Part shown: positions 17,329-28,400 of the stretch, piece after piece
Layout of the letters: each line of letters starts with the position of its first letter
Numbering within the stretch: position 1 is the first letter of the stretch
Position numbers and translations under genes: made by a program
Source: Actinomycetota bacterium
GTDB taxonomy: Bacteria; Actinomycetota; Actinomycetes; Actinomycetales; Microbacteriaceae
Length of the DNA: 64,000 nucleotides
NCBI GenBank assembly: GCA_947449765.1
Contig: CANFSP010000005.1
Coordinates: 111,278 to 175,277 of the forward strand
Reading direction: 5' to 3'
The notes under the pieces: generated by a model
Told to the model about the DNA's origin: nothing
What the model saw: only the letters and a program-made list of their open reading frames with translations
Databases searched by the model: none

Positions 17329-20002
17329 GAACGTCACCACCTCCCGAAAACTCACTCTGTGAGGACGAATTTACCGGTTCGGATTGACCCCCGGCACCCC
17401 GAATGTCACGCGAAGCTCGTCGCTGGCCTCCGCGGCGTGAACGAAGAGCGTGCCACCAGGTGCGACCGGCGCGGGCGGCCCGAGCTGAAACGTACCTGAG
17501 GAATGCCACAAAGCCCGTCGCCCGCTCCGACTCATCCCGATGTTCAAAGGCAAACATGCCCTGAACGCGTTGCAGTTGTGCGGCCGGATCGACCTGCCGC
17601 ACGAACGACCGCAGGGACATCCAGGCTAGAGCGCGCCGGAACAGCGAATCCTCGCGCGCGTACCTCTGCCGTTGCGCATCAGCGAATTCCCACGCGGCAA
17701 TCACCTCGGAGGGGGACGGATCGTATGGTGCAAACGCGGCCTCATCGGCAAGTTGCGCCAAAACAGTGGCGTCCGGTTGCTCCACTACCGTTGCGTACAC
17801 TTCGGCGAGTTCACGTCGCGTTAGACGCCGTGGTGCAGACCAGCCGTGATCGAGCGCGGTGTCGAAGTACTCATCCCACGCACCCATCACCGCAAGGGAT
17901 GGGTCGCTTTCCCGACGCCGCTCACGACGCCGCCGCACCTTGGTTCCGATCACCACAACGAACGGGCTGAGGATCACCGCAATGATGAGAAGAACCTTAA
18001 ACACCCGGCCCAGAATGTCAAAGAGCCAGCCCAGATCGAAGACAAAACCAGGATCCGGTGTGGTGGATGCGCCCGCCGCAGGGTTTGCGGGAGCCGGAGG
18101 AAGCACGGCCGCGGTGTCTGTGGTGACCTGCGTGGGATTCTTCGGGTCTTGACGCTCGTTGCTCTGGGGAGTGATGCGGTTCTGGAATTGCGGTGTCGTA
18201 TCAAAGGAAACCCAGTTGCCATCGGGAGCGGCGACCTCTACCCACGCGGTGAGGTTCGCACCGGTGCACACACCAGCTGCACAGGGCGGGATGACGTACG
18301 CCGTGTCTGCCGAGGCACTCGTGCGATAACCGAGAACAACGCGAGATTGGTATCCCGAAACAGCCGCGATGAGCGCCCCGGCGGCAGCGATCTGCTCGTC
18401 ATCTGCGGTGGCGGCGACAAGTTCGGAATCCGACGCGGTTGGTCGCGCGTTTTGACGCTCCACCAAGGCTGAGAAAAGTTTGTCTAGGCGACCGGTTGAG
18501 TGTCCGGAAAGTGACGACTCAAAGGAGTACCCACCGAGGGCGCCGGTCCACACGGCTTGCCCCGACTCGGCGACAGGTGCATCGAGCGAGTGACTGAGAT
18601 AGGTTCGTGCCCGAAGCGCCGACATGAGTTGCGCGAGGCCCGTTCCGGTTGAGGCATCGATGTTGCTCTGGCGCTGGAGCTCAAGCCAGTCACGTAGTGA
18701 GGTGGGAACGAGGGCATCGTCGACCGTGCTTGCGCCGCTGGATTCCAGGCTCGCCGGATCACTCGCCTGGGTGCGCGCGTAGTTGGTCAGCGTGTAGGTG
18801 GCTCCCGAAACCATGCCGGGAACAATCACCCCAGAGTTCGTGGAGGGGTTGATGAAAAATGCATCGGTCAATTTCTCAGCGCTGGCACCGGTGAACTGGA
18901 CTTGTTTCAGATCATCGACAACCGGCAACCACATCGTCGAGTCGTCACCCACGGTCACGGCTGTGGTGTGTACCTGGTCTGATCCGGTGTGCGACGGCAG
19001 GTCTGCCGGCATCCGCTTGTAGAGAGCGGAGCTGTCATAGTTTCCTGACGCGGGAGTGATTCGGTAGACCTGACCGTCGAAATACGGCATGACGGCAAGC
19101 CGGATTCGCGAGAGCTGTGGATCATCTGTACTGAACGTCACTCGAGGTGCGGTGAGCGCGGTCGTGTCGGCAAATGCTGCGCGGTATGAGCTCAGGGGGC
19201 TCACGGCACGCGCGATGTCCTTCATGGGGTCGATGCCTGAGCGAACCACCGAACGGGTTGCGGGGACTCCGACGGAGCCGACAATGACCACCCCGATGAT
19301 GGTGGCCACGGCAACGACTCCGATGGCAATCGCCGAGCGTCGGGCTCGGCGTCCGAGCGCGCCTGAACTCCCTGTTGTCGCCGCACGTCGCACCGCGCGT
19401 GAACCCCACGCCAAGTAAGCGATGGAGAGTGCCAGCAACAGGATTCCGGCCAGCACTGAGCCGGCTATCGGCAGTCGCAGACCGAAAAGCGAGACATCGC
19501 TGGCCAGTGTGACCTGACCAAAAGCAAGACCAAAGATAGACGGGAGAATCAACGGCACGATGGCGACGCCGAACCGCGAGATTGAGCGCACCAGGAGCGA
19601 CGCACTGATCAACGTGGCAAGGTAAAAAACGAGAAATGCGGGCACGAGCAAGGCGTGATAGGTCCCAACGGGTGGGTCTATGGTCACCAACTGCTTCCAC
19701 GCGAAGATCACGCCACCCAGTGATTCAAGCCACCCGCGCAGCGCCGCCGGAAGTGACGTCATGGCTTGTGGGTTCGTGGCCGGGAGTGCAACGAGAAGAT
19801 AAACCCCGGCAGTAAACAGCGCCGTGGTGAGCAGTGACCAACGAAACCTGGTTCGCAGGAACGCGACAAGCACTCCGGCGGCAACCGCGACCAGAATGCT
19901 CACCCAAAAAAACGGAACACCATAGATCGGGTAGGTCAGAATTGCCGCGAGAAGCAAGAAAGCGGCCACGTAGGCAGCAAAGCCAAGACGCACACGCATC
20001 AC
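17321..20002 (-). CDS. Transglutaminase-like (TgpA-type) membrane protein, probably catalytically dead
   Basis: An 893-residue protein with about six membrane helices in the first 225 residues, an extracytoplasmic transglutaminase-like core near 500-610, one further helix near 680-705 and a cytoplasmic tail. The core keeps the frame SRVVLGYR...AWVEVAAPDGNWVSFDTTP, but the usual catalytic Cys position reads DDEQ (about 530-535). The usual His of HAW is Thr (LTAWVEV, near 585), while the Asp is present. Two cysteines (PPCAAGVC) lie in an inserted loop. I infer a binding or structural role. It is coupled to DUF58 by a four-base overlap, as in the kinase-FN3-AAA-DUF58-transglutaminase clusters of other actinobacteria. 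Confidence 0.87.
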   Translation of the reverse strand: MMRVRLGFAAYVAAFLLLAAILTYPIYGVPFFWVSILVAVAAGVLVAFLRTRFRWSLLTTALFTAGVYLLVALPATNPQAMTSLPAALRGWLESLGGVIFAWKQLVTIDPPVGTYHALLVPAFLVFYLATLISASLLVRSISRFGVAIVPLILPSIFGLAFGQVTLASDVSLFGLRLPIAGSVLAGILLLALSIAYLAWGSRAVRRAATTGSSGALGRRARRSAIAIGVVAVATIIGVVIVGSVGVPATRSVVRSGIDPMKDIARAVSPLSSYRAAFADTTALTAPRVTFSTDDPQLSRIRLAVMPYFDGQVYRITPASGNYDSSALYKRMPADLPSHTGSDQVHTTAVTVGDDSTMWLPVVDDLKQVQFTGASAEKLTDAFFINPSTNSGVIVPGMVSGATYTLTNYARTQASDPASLESSGASTVDDALVPTSLRDWLELQRQSNIDASTGTGLAQLMSALRARTYLSHSLDAPVAESGQAVWTGALGGYSFESSLSGHSTGRLDKLFSALVERQNARPTASDSELVAATADDEQIAAAGALIAAVSGYQSRVVLGYRTSASADTAYVIPPCAAGVCTGANLTAWVEVAAPDGNWVSFDTTPQFQNRITPQSNERQDPKNPTQVTTDTAAVLPPAPANPAAGASTTPDPGFVFDLGWLFDILGRVFKVLLIIAVILSPFVVVIGTKVRRRRERRRESDPSLAVMGAWDEYFDTALDHGWSAPRRLTRRELAEVYATVVEQPDATVLAQLADEAAFAPYDPSPSEVIAAWEFADAQRQRYAREDSLFRRALAWMSLRSFVRQVDPAAQLQRVQGMFAFEHRDESERATGFVAFLRYVSARAARAGRTWWHALRSRRGGQRRASRDIRGAGGQSEPVNSSSQSEFSGGGDVRE

Positions 20003-21375
20003 TTGTACCTCGCCATCAGCCCACGGATGTCGTCGAGAATGGCCACGGTGAGAACACGCAACCCGACGAGAGAACGGAAGCTTGGTGCCGCGTTGGGGTC
20101 ACACATGACGGCGAGCACACTCATGTCTGTCGGGAGCTGCAAGCGCATCCGCTGAAGATCGCGCGCGGTGACCGTCGAGCCACAAATAATCACGGCGAGT
20201 GACATGTCATGTTTGGCCTTGGCGGTCAGCTGACAAATTTCCTCAAGTGGCATCGAGTACTCGTGTCTCTCCACGAGGCTCAACGCATCGAGCAGTTTGC
20301 GTCCGGAACGCACGCTCAGGTCGCGTATTCCGCGAACCGAGCGAGAGCTCAGTGCTGACAATTCAACACTCGCCACTACTGCAAGATTTCGCCCGTCTCG
20401 AATCGCCCGGGCCCCCAACGAGCCCAGGATGCTCACCGCCATCTCAAATTCCTCGTCCTCGGCGAATTCGGTTTCACGCGTCCCCAGAATGAGCACCATA
20501 CGCGAACGACGGCTTTCCTCGAACTGTCGCACCATGAGGGTGCCGGTTTTAGCCGTGGATTTCCAGTGAATGTGCCGCTGACCGTCACCCGGGTGGTACT
20601 GACGGATGGCGTGGAAAGAAATGTCCGAATCGGTCAGATTGAGGGTCGGGTTACCTTCGAGGTCACGAATAAGACCCGTAGCTGTCGACGGGACGGATAC
20701 CGTTTGGGGGTGCACGAACAGTTCACGAACATCAGACCACAGGAGCTCGCGCCGCAACACACCCACGAAATCGGTGCGCACCGTGGTCAAGGGGCCGACC
20801 GGAATAACACCTCGGCGATGTGCGGGGATGGCGACATCGGTCACAAACGACTGCCCCGGGCGCAGCAAGGGGATACCAATTTCGGTCAGGCCAGTTCCGA
20901 TGGGAATCTCAAGTCGTCCCGGCAGCTCCACGTGGGGACTCGTGTTGGTGATGCTCACCGTGGCCGTCACCTCGGTGCCCGCCACGACGCGGTCATCGGG
21001 GAGCGAGAAATCGACGGCGTACGAACGCCCACCAAACAAGAAGGGCACTGCGCCGAGCAACAACACTGCGGCAATGATTCCGGCGACGGCAAACTCTGGC
21101 CAGCGCAAGAAGATGCCAACCGGAATCCAGGCGACCAAGGCAGCGACACAGAGCCAACCGACCGGAGTGACCGTTTCACGCAGCCATTTCCAGATGTGCT
21201 TCGTGACCGTCCAACCACGCTGTGCCCACTCGATGCCTCGACTCGCAACACCGGCGACACGTCCCGTGCCCGTCTGAGAGACGAGCGTGAACGTGGTCGA
21301 TTCGGGCATGCTGGCGCCCTCGCGTGATGAGCGCGAGCTACCCGTATCCCGGCGTCGTGAGTCGGCTTGAGTCAC
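19999..21375 (-). CDS. DUF58 domain protein
   Basis: Membrane-associated partner of MoxR ATPases. The 458-residue protein has two adjacent membrane helices (about 72-110, from VGWLCVAALVAWIPVGIFL) and a large soluble part carrying the DUF58 signature RQYHPGDGQRHIHWKSTA near residue 257, which resembles the start of a von Willebrand A fold. The GTG start at 21375 overlaps the MoxR stop by one base and has GGAGG nine bases upstream; an ATG at 21309 with GAGGG upstream is an alternative. DUF58, MoxR and transglutaminase-like genes form a well-known conserved trio whose biochemical task is largely unknown. Confidence 0.9.
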   Translation of the reverse strand: MTQADSRRRDTGSSRSSREGASMPESTTFTLVSQTGTGRVAGVASRGIEWAQRGWTVTKHIWKWLRETVTPVGWLCVAALVAWIPVGIFLRWPEFAVAGIIAAVLLLGAVPFLFGGRSYAVDFSLPDDRVVAGTEVTATVSITNTSPHVELPGRLEIPIGTGLTEIGIPLLRPGQSFVTDVAIPAHRRGVIPVGPLTTVRTDFVGVLRRELLWSDVRELFVHPQTVSVPSTATGLIRDLEGNPTLNLTDSDISFHAIRQYHPGDGQRHIHWKSTAKTGTLMVRQFEESRRSRMVLILGTRETEFAEDEEFEMAVSILGSLGARAIRDGRNLAVVASVELSALSSRSVRGIRDLSVRSGRKLLDALSLVERHEYSMPLEEICQLTAKAKHDMSLAVIICGSTVTARDLQRMRLQLPTDMSVLAVMCDPNAAPSFRSLVGLRVLTVAILDDIRGLMARYK

Positions 21376-22337
21376 TAGTTGTCGCCTCCGGTGGGCGGTG
21401 TGGTGTCGAGCAGAATCTGCTGGATGATGGCATTCGCCGTCACACCATCAAACTGTGCTTCGGGATCAAGAACCAAACGGTGCGCGAGGACGGGCTCGGC
21501 GAGCGCCTTCACATCATCCGGGGTGACGAAGGGTCGTCCCTGGCTTGCCGCCCACGCCTTAGCGAGTTTGGTCAGGTTACGCGCACCACGCACACTCGAT
21601 CCCATGAGCACCTGGGGTGACGAGCGTGTCTCCTCAACCAACCGAACGATGTAATCGAGAATCCGCGGATTCACGAAGACCGCACGCGCCATCTCGGTGA
21701 GCTCGTTCATGGTTTCCAGCTTCATCACCGGGTCGAGCTCTGAGGCTTCGTTTACGGTTCCCTCAAGGATTCGAACTGTTGATGCCGCATCCGGATATCC
21801 CACGGATGTCTTGATGAGAAAGCGGTCAAGCTGCGCTTCAGGAAGCGGGTACGTTCCTGCTTGCTCAATCGGGTTCTGGGTAGCCAACACGATAAACGGC
21901 TTTGTGAGTGTTCGGGTGTTACCGTCCACGGTCACCTTGGCTTCTTCCATCGCCTCGAGCAACGCGGATTGCGTCTTCGGCGACGCGCGGTTGATTTCGT
22001 CTGCCAGTACGACATTGGCGAAGATGGGGCCCGCGTGGAATTCAAACTTTCCCGTTTTTTGGTCGTAGACGGTGATTCCTGTCACATCGCCGGGCAGCAG
22101 ATCCGGGGTGAATTGGATGCGGGAACTGGTGCCTTTGATCGACTGCGACAGCGCCCGCGCGAGAGCCGTCTTACCGGTTCCCGGATAATCCTCGAGGAGC
22201 ACGTGCCCTTCGCTGATCATTGACGACACGACCAGTTCGATGACCTGACGCTTGCCAAAAAGAGCCTTTTCCACATTGTCGATCAGACTGCGGAAGTTTG
22301 TGGCGAACTTCTCGACGTCCTTTTTGGTGAGATCCAT
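21375..22337 (-). CDS. MoxR-family AAA+ ATPase
   Basis: Chaperone-like AAA+ ATPase, thought to help assemble or activate extracytoplasmic protein complexes. The 320 residues include Walker A (EDYPGTGKTALARAL, about 47-61), Walker B (VVLADEINRASPKTQ, about 109-123), sensor 1 (VLATQNPIEQAGTYPLPEAQ) and the C-terminal lid. Length is typical for the family. An AAAGG sequence seven bases before the ATG serves as ribosome-binding site. It follows the giant surface-protein gene after a 65-base gap, the largest gap in the operon. Confidence 0.95.
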   Translation of the reverse strand: MDLTKKDVEKFATNFRSLIDNVEKALFGKRQVIELVVSSMISEGHVLLEDYPGTGKTALARALSQSIKGTSSRIQFTPDLLPGDVTGITVYDQKTGKFEFHAGPIFANVVLADEINRASPKTQSALLEAMEEAKVTVDGNTRTLTKPFIVLATQNPIEQAGTYPLPEAQLDRFLIKTSVGYPDAASTVRILEGTVNEASELDPVMKLETMNELTEMARAVFVNPRILDYIVRLVEETRSSPQVLMGSSVRGARNLTKLAKAWAASQGRPFVTPDDVKALAEPVLAHRLVLDPEAQFDGVTANAIIQQILLDTTPPTGGDN

Positions 22338-22402
22338 GACTTACCTTTCGTGAAACTGTGCGGTGCGAACAAAACGTGTGGTGGGAAAAACGGTGCGTCT
22401 GC

Positions 22403-25400
22403 TTAGGCGCATGGGATGACCACCTCCAGTGATCCGGTGAGGCCGCTGACCGGACCGACTTCGGGGTTGCCGAGAATGAACAAATGCACTTCTCGAACAC
22501 CGGTCGTTCCCAGCGGAATCTTGAAGTTTCCGAGCGAGGATTGCATGTCGTGCAATCCCGAGCCATCTCGGTACTTGGCCGTGGTAACTCCAGAGCGCGG
22601 CTTTGCGCCGATCCAACGCGGAAGACTTCCGGTCAGCCCTGATCCCGTGAGATCGAAGTACAGGCGAGCTCCCGGCTCACACAATCCGCTGGTCTTTTTG
22701 ACTCCCGACGAGTCGGTCTCAAATCCGCCGGTCACGCTGAGTTGCCAGGCGCGCGTTTCATCCGCCGGGCTGAGCGTTCCGTTATCACTGCTACAGAACT
22801 TCGAACCGGTGACGAGGATGCAGTAGCGCGCGTGAACCGTAAACTCTTTGCCGTAGACGTTGACCACTCGAGCAAGGTCCGCATCCCACACACTGAGGTC
22901 TGTCGAGAATTCAGCGGTTGTACCCGCAGGTAGCGTGCTCACGAGTTTCGCCTGCCACGATCCGCCGTTACCGCTGGGGGTCGGCGTGGCGCTGACCGCG
23001 TAGGTCAGTTCGCCATCCTTGGGTGCGGCCACGGTCGCGTACTTGGGCGATTTTGCTTCGGCGATTCCGAACCCGTTCGAGACACACACTTTCGCGGTGT
23101 AGCCCTTGTTCGTGACGAGACCGGCGAGTTCGCTCTCCACAATCGAATCAATCTGGTTGTCCGAGGCGCTGAGCGTCATCTGCTTGCTGATTGTGGTCGC
23201 ATCGCCGCTGACGGTCAGGACGTTGGTCGCAAAATCCCACGAGCATCGCGCATCGGAGCTGGTCGCTTGCCACGTCGCAAAGGCCACAGTGAGGGGTTTG
23301 TTACTGAAGTTGCGGTTGAGCTCTTTGCCTTGAACCACCGATCGCCACGTTGATGCGCTGAGGGACGCGGATGCACTGGACGAGGCAATCGTCGGCGCGC
23401 CAATGATGCGACCAGACCAGGACGCGGTCGGCGTGGCGGTGTTCGGTCCAGACACCGGCGGTTTCGTTCGACCCACCGCGCTGACGGTAATTGTCGAGTT
23501 CATTCCCGGGCGTGCACTGATGTTTTCGGTGAATTGCCCGAACGAGTTGAGCTCGTGTCTGACTTGGGTTCCCCCATCCCCTTGGATGAGATACGCGCTG
23601 ACCACGTCATCCTGTTTGGGGGTGATGGTCACGGCGGCAAGTCCGAGTGATGCGCTCGTCACGCGCCGATCAAAGGTGGGACTGACGTTCGAAAATATGT
23701 CCGCGGTGATGGCGCTGGGGGCCCGATAGGCATACGCGTTGGTCACTTCGGCGAAGCCTTCCGAGCGACCCACATCATTCTTGGCGTAAACCTGATACGT
23801 GTGCAGGTCGCCGCTATCCGATGACCTGCCGTCGTAGGCACCCAAACCAGCCAGCTCACATGTTGTGGTGAGTTCCGTTCCGGACCGGGCACACTCACTT
23901 TCGTGACCGTCTTCAACCACGATGTAGGTGGTGACCACGGGATCGGCCTCGGCCGCCAGGCCGGCTTGAATCTCAAGCGTGATGGTGCTTTCGCTGTAAT
24001 CACTTTGGATGACTGAGCGGGGACCGGAGGGGATGCCGAGAATGCGGAAGTCCAAGACTCCGCGGCCCGATTTCCCGGTCTTGTCAATCACGCGATACAC
24101 GATGTTGGAGCAGTGCACGCTCACCGGGGTGCTGGAGAACGAGACGGTGATGTTTTGCTCTGTTGCCGCGAGTTTGGCCGTTCCACAATTCACCTCATTT
24201 GCACCCGACTGATAATCGGGATTTCCGCCGGCAAAGTTGAACGGTGCGAAGACCAGTGGGACATCCGGGGTCGGGTTGTACGCATCGGTGATTGCACTCA
24301 CCGAAATGGTGCAACTCTCAGGTCCCTTGTCTGCTTGACAGGTTGCCTCGATGTGACCACCCTGAGGCCCATCGTTGACGGCCGCGCCAACCACGAGGAC
24401 GAGCGGGGCAGGCGTGGTGGCGGGGTGGTTGGAGACGCTGATGGTCACCATTTCGCGAGCGCCGGTGGGAGCCGATCCGGTCGAGCTGATGATCAGTGAC
24501 TGGCCGTCTTGCGTGACGGTGAAGTAATTACCCGTGTAGCTAAACGAATAGGTGAGATCCGTCAGGTCGGTGTGCCCGTACCAAGTCGTCATGTCGGTCA
24601 TCACAAAGGTCGTGGTCTGAGACTTATCCGGGACGACGGTCAACTGAGTACGGGTGAGTTCTGGCTCAGGGTTGGCTGGGATTACCGTCACGGGAATGAG
24701 CACACTGACAAAGTCGGTTGATGAACCGGCAACGCGGATGGGGACGATGCAGCCGTCGCGCCACGGCGCACCAGAGCCAGCGTCGTAGGTGATGCGCGTC
24801 CCCGAGACACTGCATTTGCCGTTGTCTCGCTGCCCAAGGGCGCGCGTGTTTCCCGAGTCAACATCCACGGAGAAGGTGGCCGGCAGGGTGACTAGATCGG
24901 CAATGTCAAACTGGACCGAGGAATTTTCATTGACCTGCTGTCGAGCCTTATCGGGATCGATCGTGAGGACGATGTCACGAATTCCGGGGACATGAAGGAG
25001 TCCGTAGCCAGAAACCGGCGTTCCGGCAAAATCTTTACCCTCGAGGGTGAACACGACCACAGCTCCCTCGGGCGGCGCGGTTCCTCGAATCGTGTGACCC
25101 GACGCAGTGAAACCGTGGCCGTCGCCCCAGATACTGAGGGTCAGACTTCCGATGTCCCCCGACGACCAGGCGACTTTTTGAGTGACCACGTCGATACCAC
25201 TGGGCAACTGGTCACGCTGATCCATGGATACATAAGTGTCGAGCACTTCGGGTGAATAGGTGGCAGCCTGACTTGCCACACGAACCACAATCGAGCCCGT
25301 GGAACGGCTTCCGCTCGCGTTCTTGACCGTGTACCGGTAGACCATGGTGCTCGGGGTATCCCCGGCGGCAAAGGTGATGACATTGCCGTCAATCTTCGTG

Positions 25401-28400
25401 ACCCGGTCGACACCCGACGTGTAGAGCGATGAGCCCGGTGACAGATCGGGAACAACCGAATCCTCAACGAGCGTCATGGCCTCGCCACGCGGATCGATGT
25501 CGTTGTTGAGTGGGTTCACCAAGGCTTTAGTCTCCGGCCCCGCCACGATCTCGACGTAGTCCGTCATGGTCACCGGCGCAGGATTGAAATCCGCGTTGGT
25601 GATTCCCACTCGCACACTGGCCGTAGCCGTGTCGCCCTGCGCATCTTTGACCGTGTAGGTGAGCGAATCCTGACCACTCTCATCAGGCGTACTGATGTAG
25701 ACAATCGCGTTGCGCTCATCATTGATGGATGCGAAACCTTTGCCCGCACTGGTTTGAGACACCGAGATGAGTTGCACCGAATCGCCGTCGGGATCGATGT
25801 TCTGCAGATCAACCGGGATTTTCACCGAGGAGCCGGCATTGACCCGTCCGTAGAGGTCTCGTGGTGCCGGCTTACGGTTGCTTCCCGGTGCGACGACGTG
25901 AATCGTGAGTTGGGTACTGGCCTGCTGTGTCGGGTTACCCGCTGAGAAGAGTGCATAGCTGCAGCGATAGTCACCTGCCGTCGAGGGGGCGACCACACGG
26001 ACCTTTCCACCACCGGCGAAGAGAAGTCCGCCCGGCATGCAGTCGGATGTGAGCGACGAGGCACTCACCACAAGGGGAACTCCGGGCAATCCCACATCGT
26101 TGGCGAGAACATCCACATTGGTCGTGCTTCCTGCACGGACGGTTACCGCATCGGGCACTCCGATGGGTGCTTGGCTCTCGGCGTACTCCATTTGGTACAC
26201 ACTCACCACGCCTGTCGTGCGGAAGCGCGCATCGTCGGTGCCATCTGAGAGGGTGTAGCTAAATGTACCGAGCAGACCAGGCAAACCTTCCGCGCTGGCT
26301 CCGCGAACGCGGACAAAGCCGGCGTTGATGGGGTCCGCAAAAAGTGCCGCAGTTCCCAGCGGTGAGGTGGCGATGTCGCTCACGACAAGTGCCCGTCCAC
26401 TGGGATTATGCGCCGCCGCAAAAAGGTCGACGGTGGTATCGAGTCCGGAGCTCACCAGCACGGTAACGGGTGTCGTCGACAACTGAGTGCTGTCGGGGTT
26501 GACCACGTTTACTCGCACCTCGCCGGTGGTTTCTCCTGTGGAGTCAGCAACGACGACCTGCACGAGAACCTGTTCCACCGTTCCGCTCTCGATTCGAAAA
26601 GCGGTGTCAGAAACGATGTCAATCGTGGCATCAGAGGTGGCGGATTTATTTGCCGATCGCAACACAACCTCGCCCGAGGCGCCTGAAACCGCGCGGGCGA
26701 TGTCCACCGTCATCGGCTGGTCGACCGCTGCAGTGACCGAGAAGCCGGTGAACTCGAGTACCGGGTCTTCGGCGACCGTCACATTGAAAATCCGCTGGGA
26801 TGTTGCGCCTCGAGTGTCGGAAAGCGTGGCGGTGACCACGACCGACGTCCCTGCCGGGGCACCTGTGGCGTCATTTTGGTAGACGATGTCACCGGATGAG
26901 GTGAACCCGGCCGAACCTTTTCCGCCCGGCACCGAAACCGAATTGACAAAGAATCGGTCTCCGTCGGGATCTACCCAGCCATCGAGCCCGGGAATGCTCA
27001 CCGTTCCCCCTGGAATGACCTGGTGCAGGGGCTCGACGTACACGCACCCGTCCACGACGTCGGCGCATCGCGCGGGCCCAGAATTTTGTCCGGGATCGAC
27101 AATGTTTAGTCGGACGGTCGCGGAGTTAGACATGAGGCCGTCAACCGCGGTGCCGTCCGACACGCGATAACTGAACGATGCGCTCCCCCGAGCCGCACCC
27201 GACACACTGACCACGATGACTTGCTCATTACTTGCGACTGTCGCCACACCAAAGCCGCCGTCAAGACCGCTCACGGATGCGGGATCGATGGTGAGAACAT
27301 CCCCGGGGTTAGGGTCGTGGTCATTGAGCATGACCGGCAAAGTGACCAGATCGCCGGCGCGAACACCGAACGAGTCGCTTTCGGCAACAGGCGGTTTCGG
27401 CGTGGTAACTTTTTGTTCCTCGGCCTGTGCGCTCGTTTGGTCCGGGGTGCGATCCACCAGCGACCAGTTCTGCGTGCTCGGTATCAGTGCGCCCGTGGGG
27501 AGGTTCCAGGCCCATCCACTGGTCGTGTCGTTCACGGCAGCGGCAGAATCCGACAGGTTAATGACCGGCGTCGGCGTCGAGGTGAGTGCTTTTCCGCCAT
27601 AAGTGAGTGGCGTCGTTTGACCCGTCAGCGACGAGTAGAGCGTTCCACCCGTGGCGCTCTCACCGAGCCACGCCGCATAAACCGCGCCCTGGAAACTCAC
27701 CGGACGGGCGGCCACACCGGATGCTTGCGTGATTCCCGCCACTGCCCCGGAGCCCAGGGCCACGGATGCCAGACCGGTACTTCCCGCGATGTAGGCAAAG
27801 TCGCTGCGAAGACGGGAGGATTTTTGCAGGTGAGCACCCTCCCCGGCGGAGGCGGAGAACGACGTACCCGCCGCGTCACGTCCGGCGACCCAGACGGTGG
27901 AGGTGCTCGCATCCACCAGCACCCAGGTGTCACCAAACACGCTGAGCTCGAAGTCATCAGCCGCGCCGGCTCCGGTGACAGCGCCGACCTCGGTCGGGCT
28001 GGAGTCACCGGGCGTGTAGCGGTAGACCCGACCCGTCGTGTGAGAAAAACCGTAAATCACGTCAGCCGAGGGCGGACCACTCGTCTCGGGCGATCCGCCA
28101 TCCACGACCGCCACGGCGTCAAAAGTCAGGTTGTCTCGCACCTGCGACTCACTCAGTGGCACGGCGCTCGGGTCACTGACCACGCCACCCTCAACGGTGG
28201 CCATGAGCAACTCGCCGGTGCCTGCGATGTAGGCGAGCGTCGAACCCGCCATTTCCACGTTCTTGGTTTCAGGGGGCGCTTTTTGGTAGAGCGTCTCGTC
28301 GTCGGTGAACTCGGCTGGGCTGGCGGCATTGACATTGGCAAAGCGGGTCAAACCGGAGGTGTAAATCAACACCCCGGCGCGACTTTGCACCAATTGCTCG

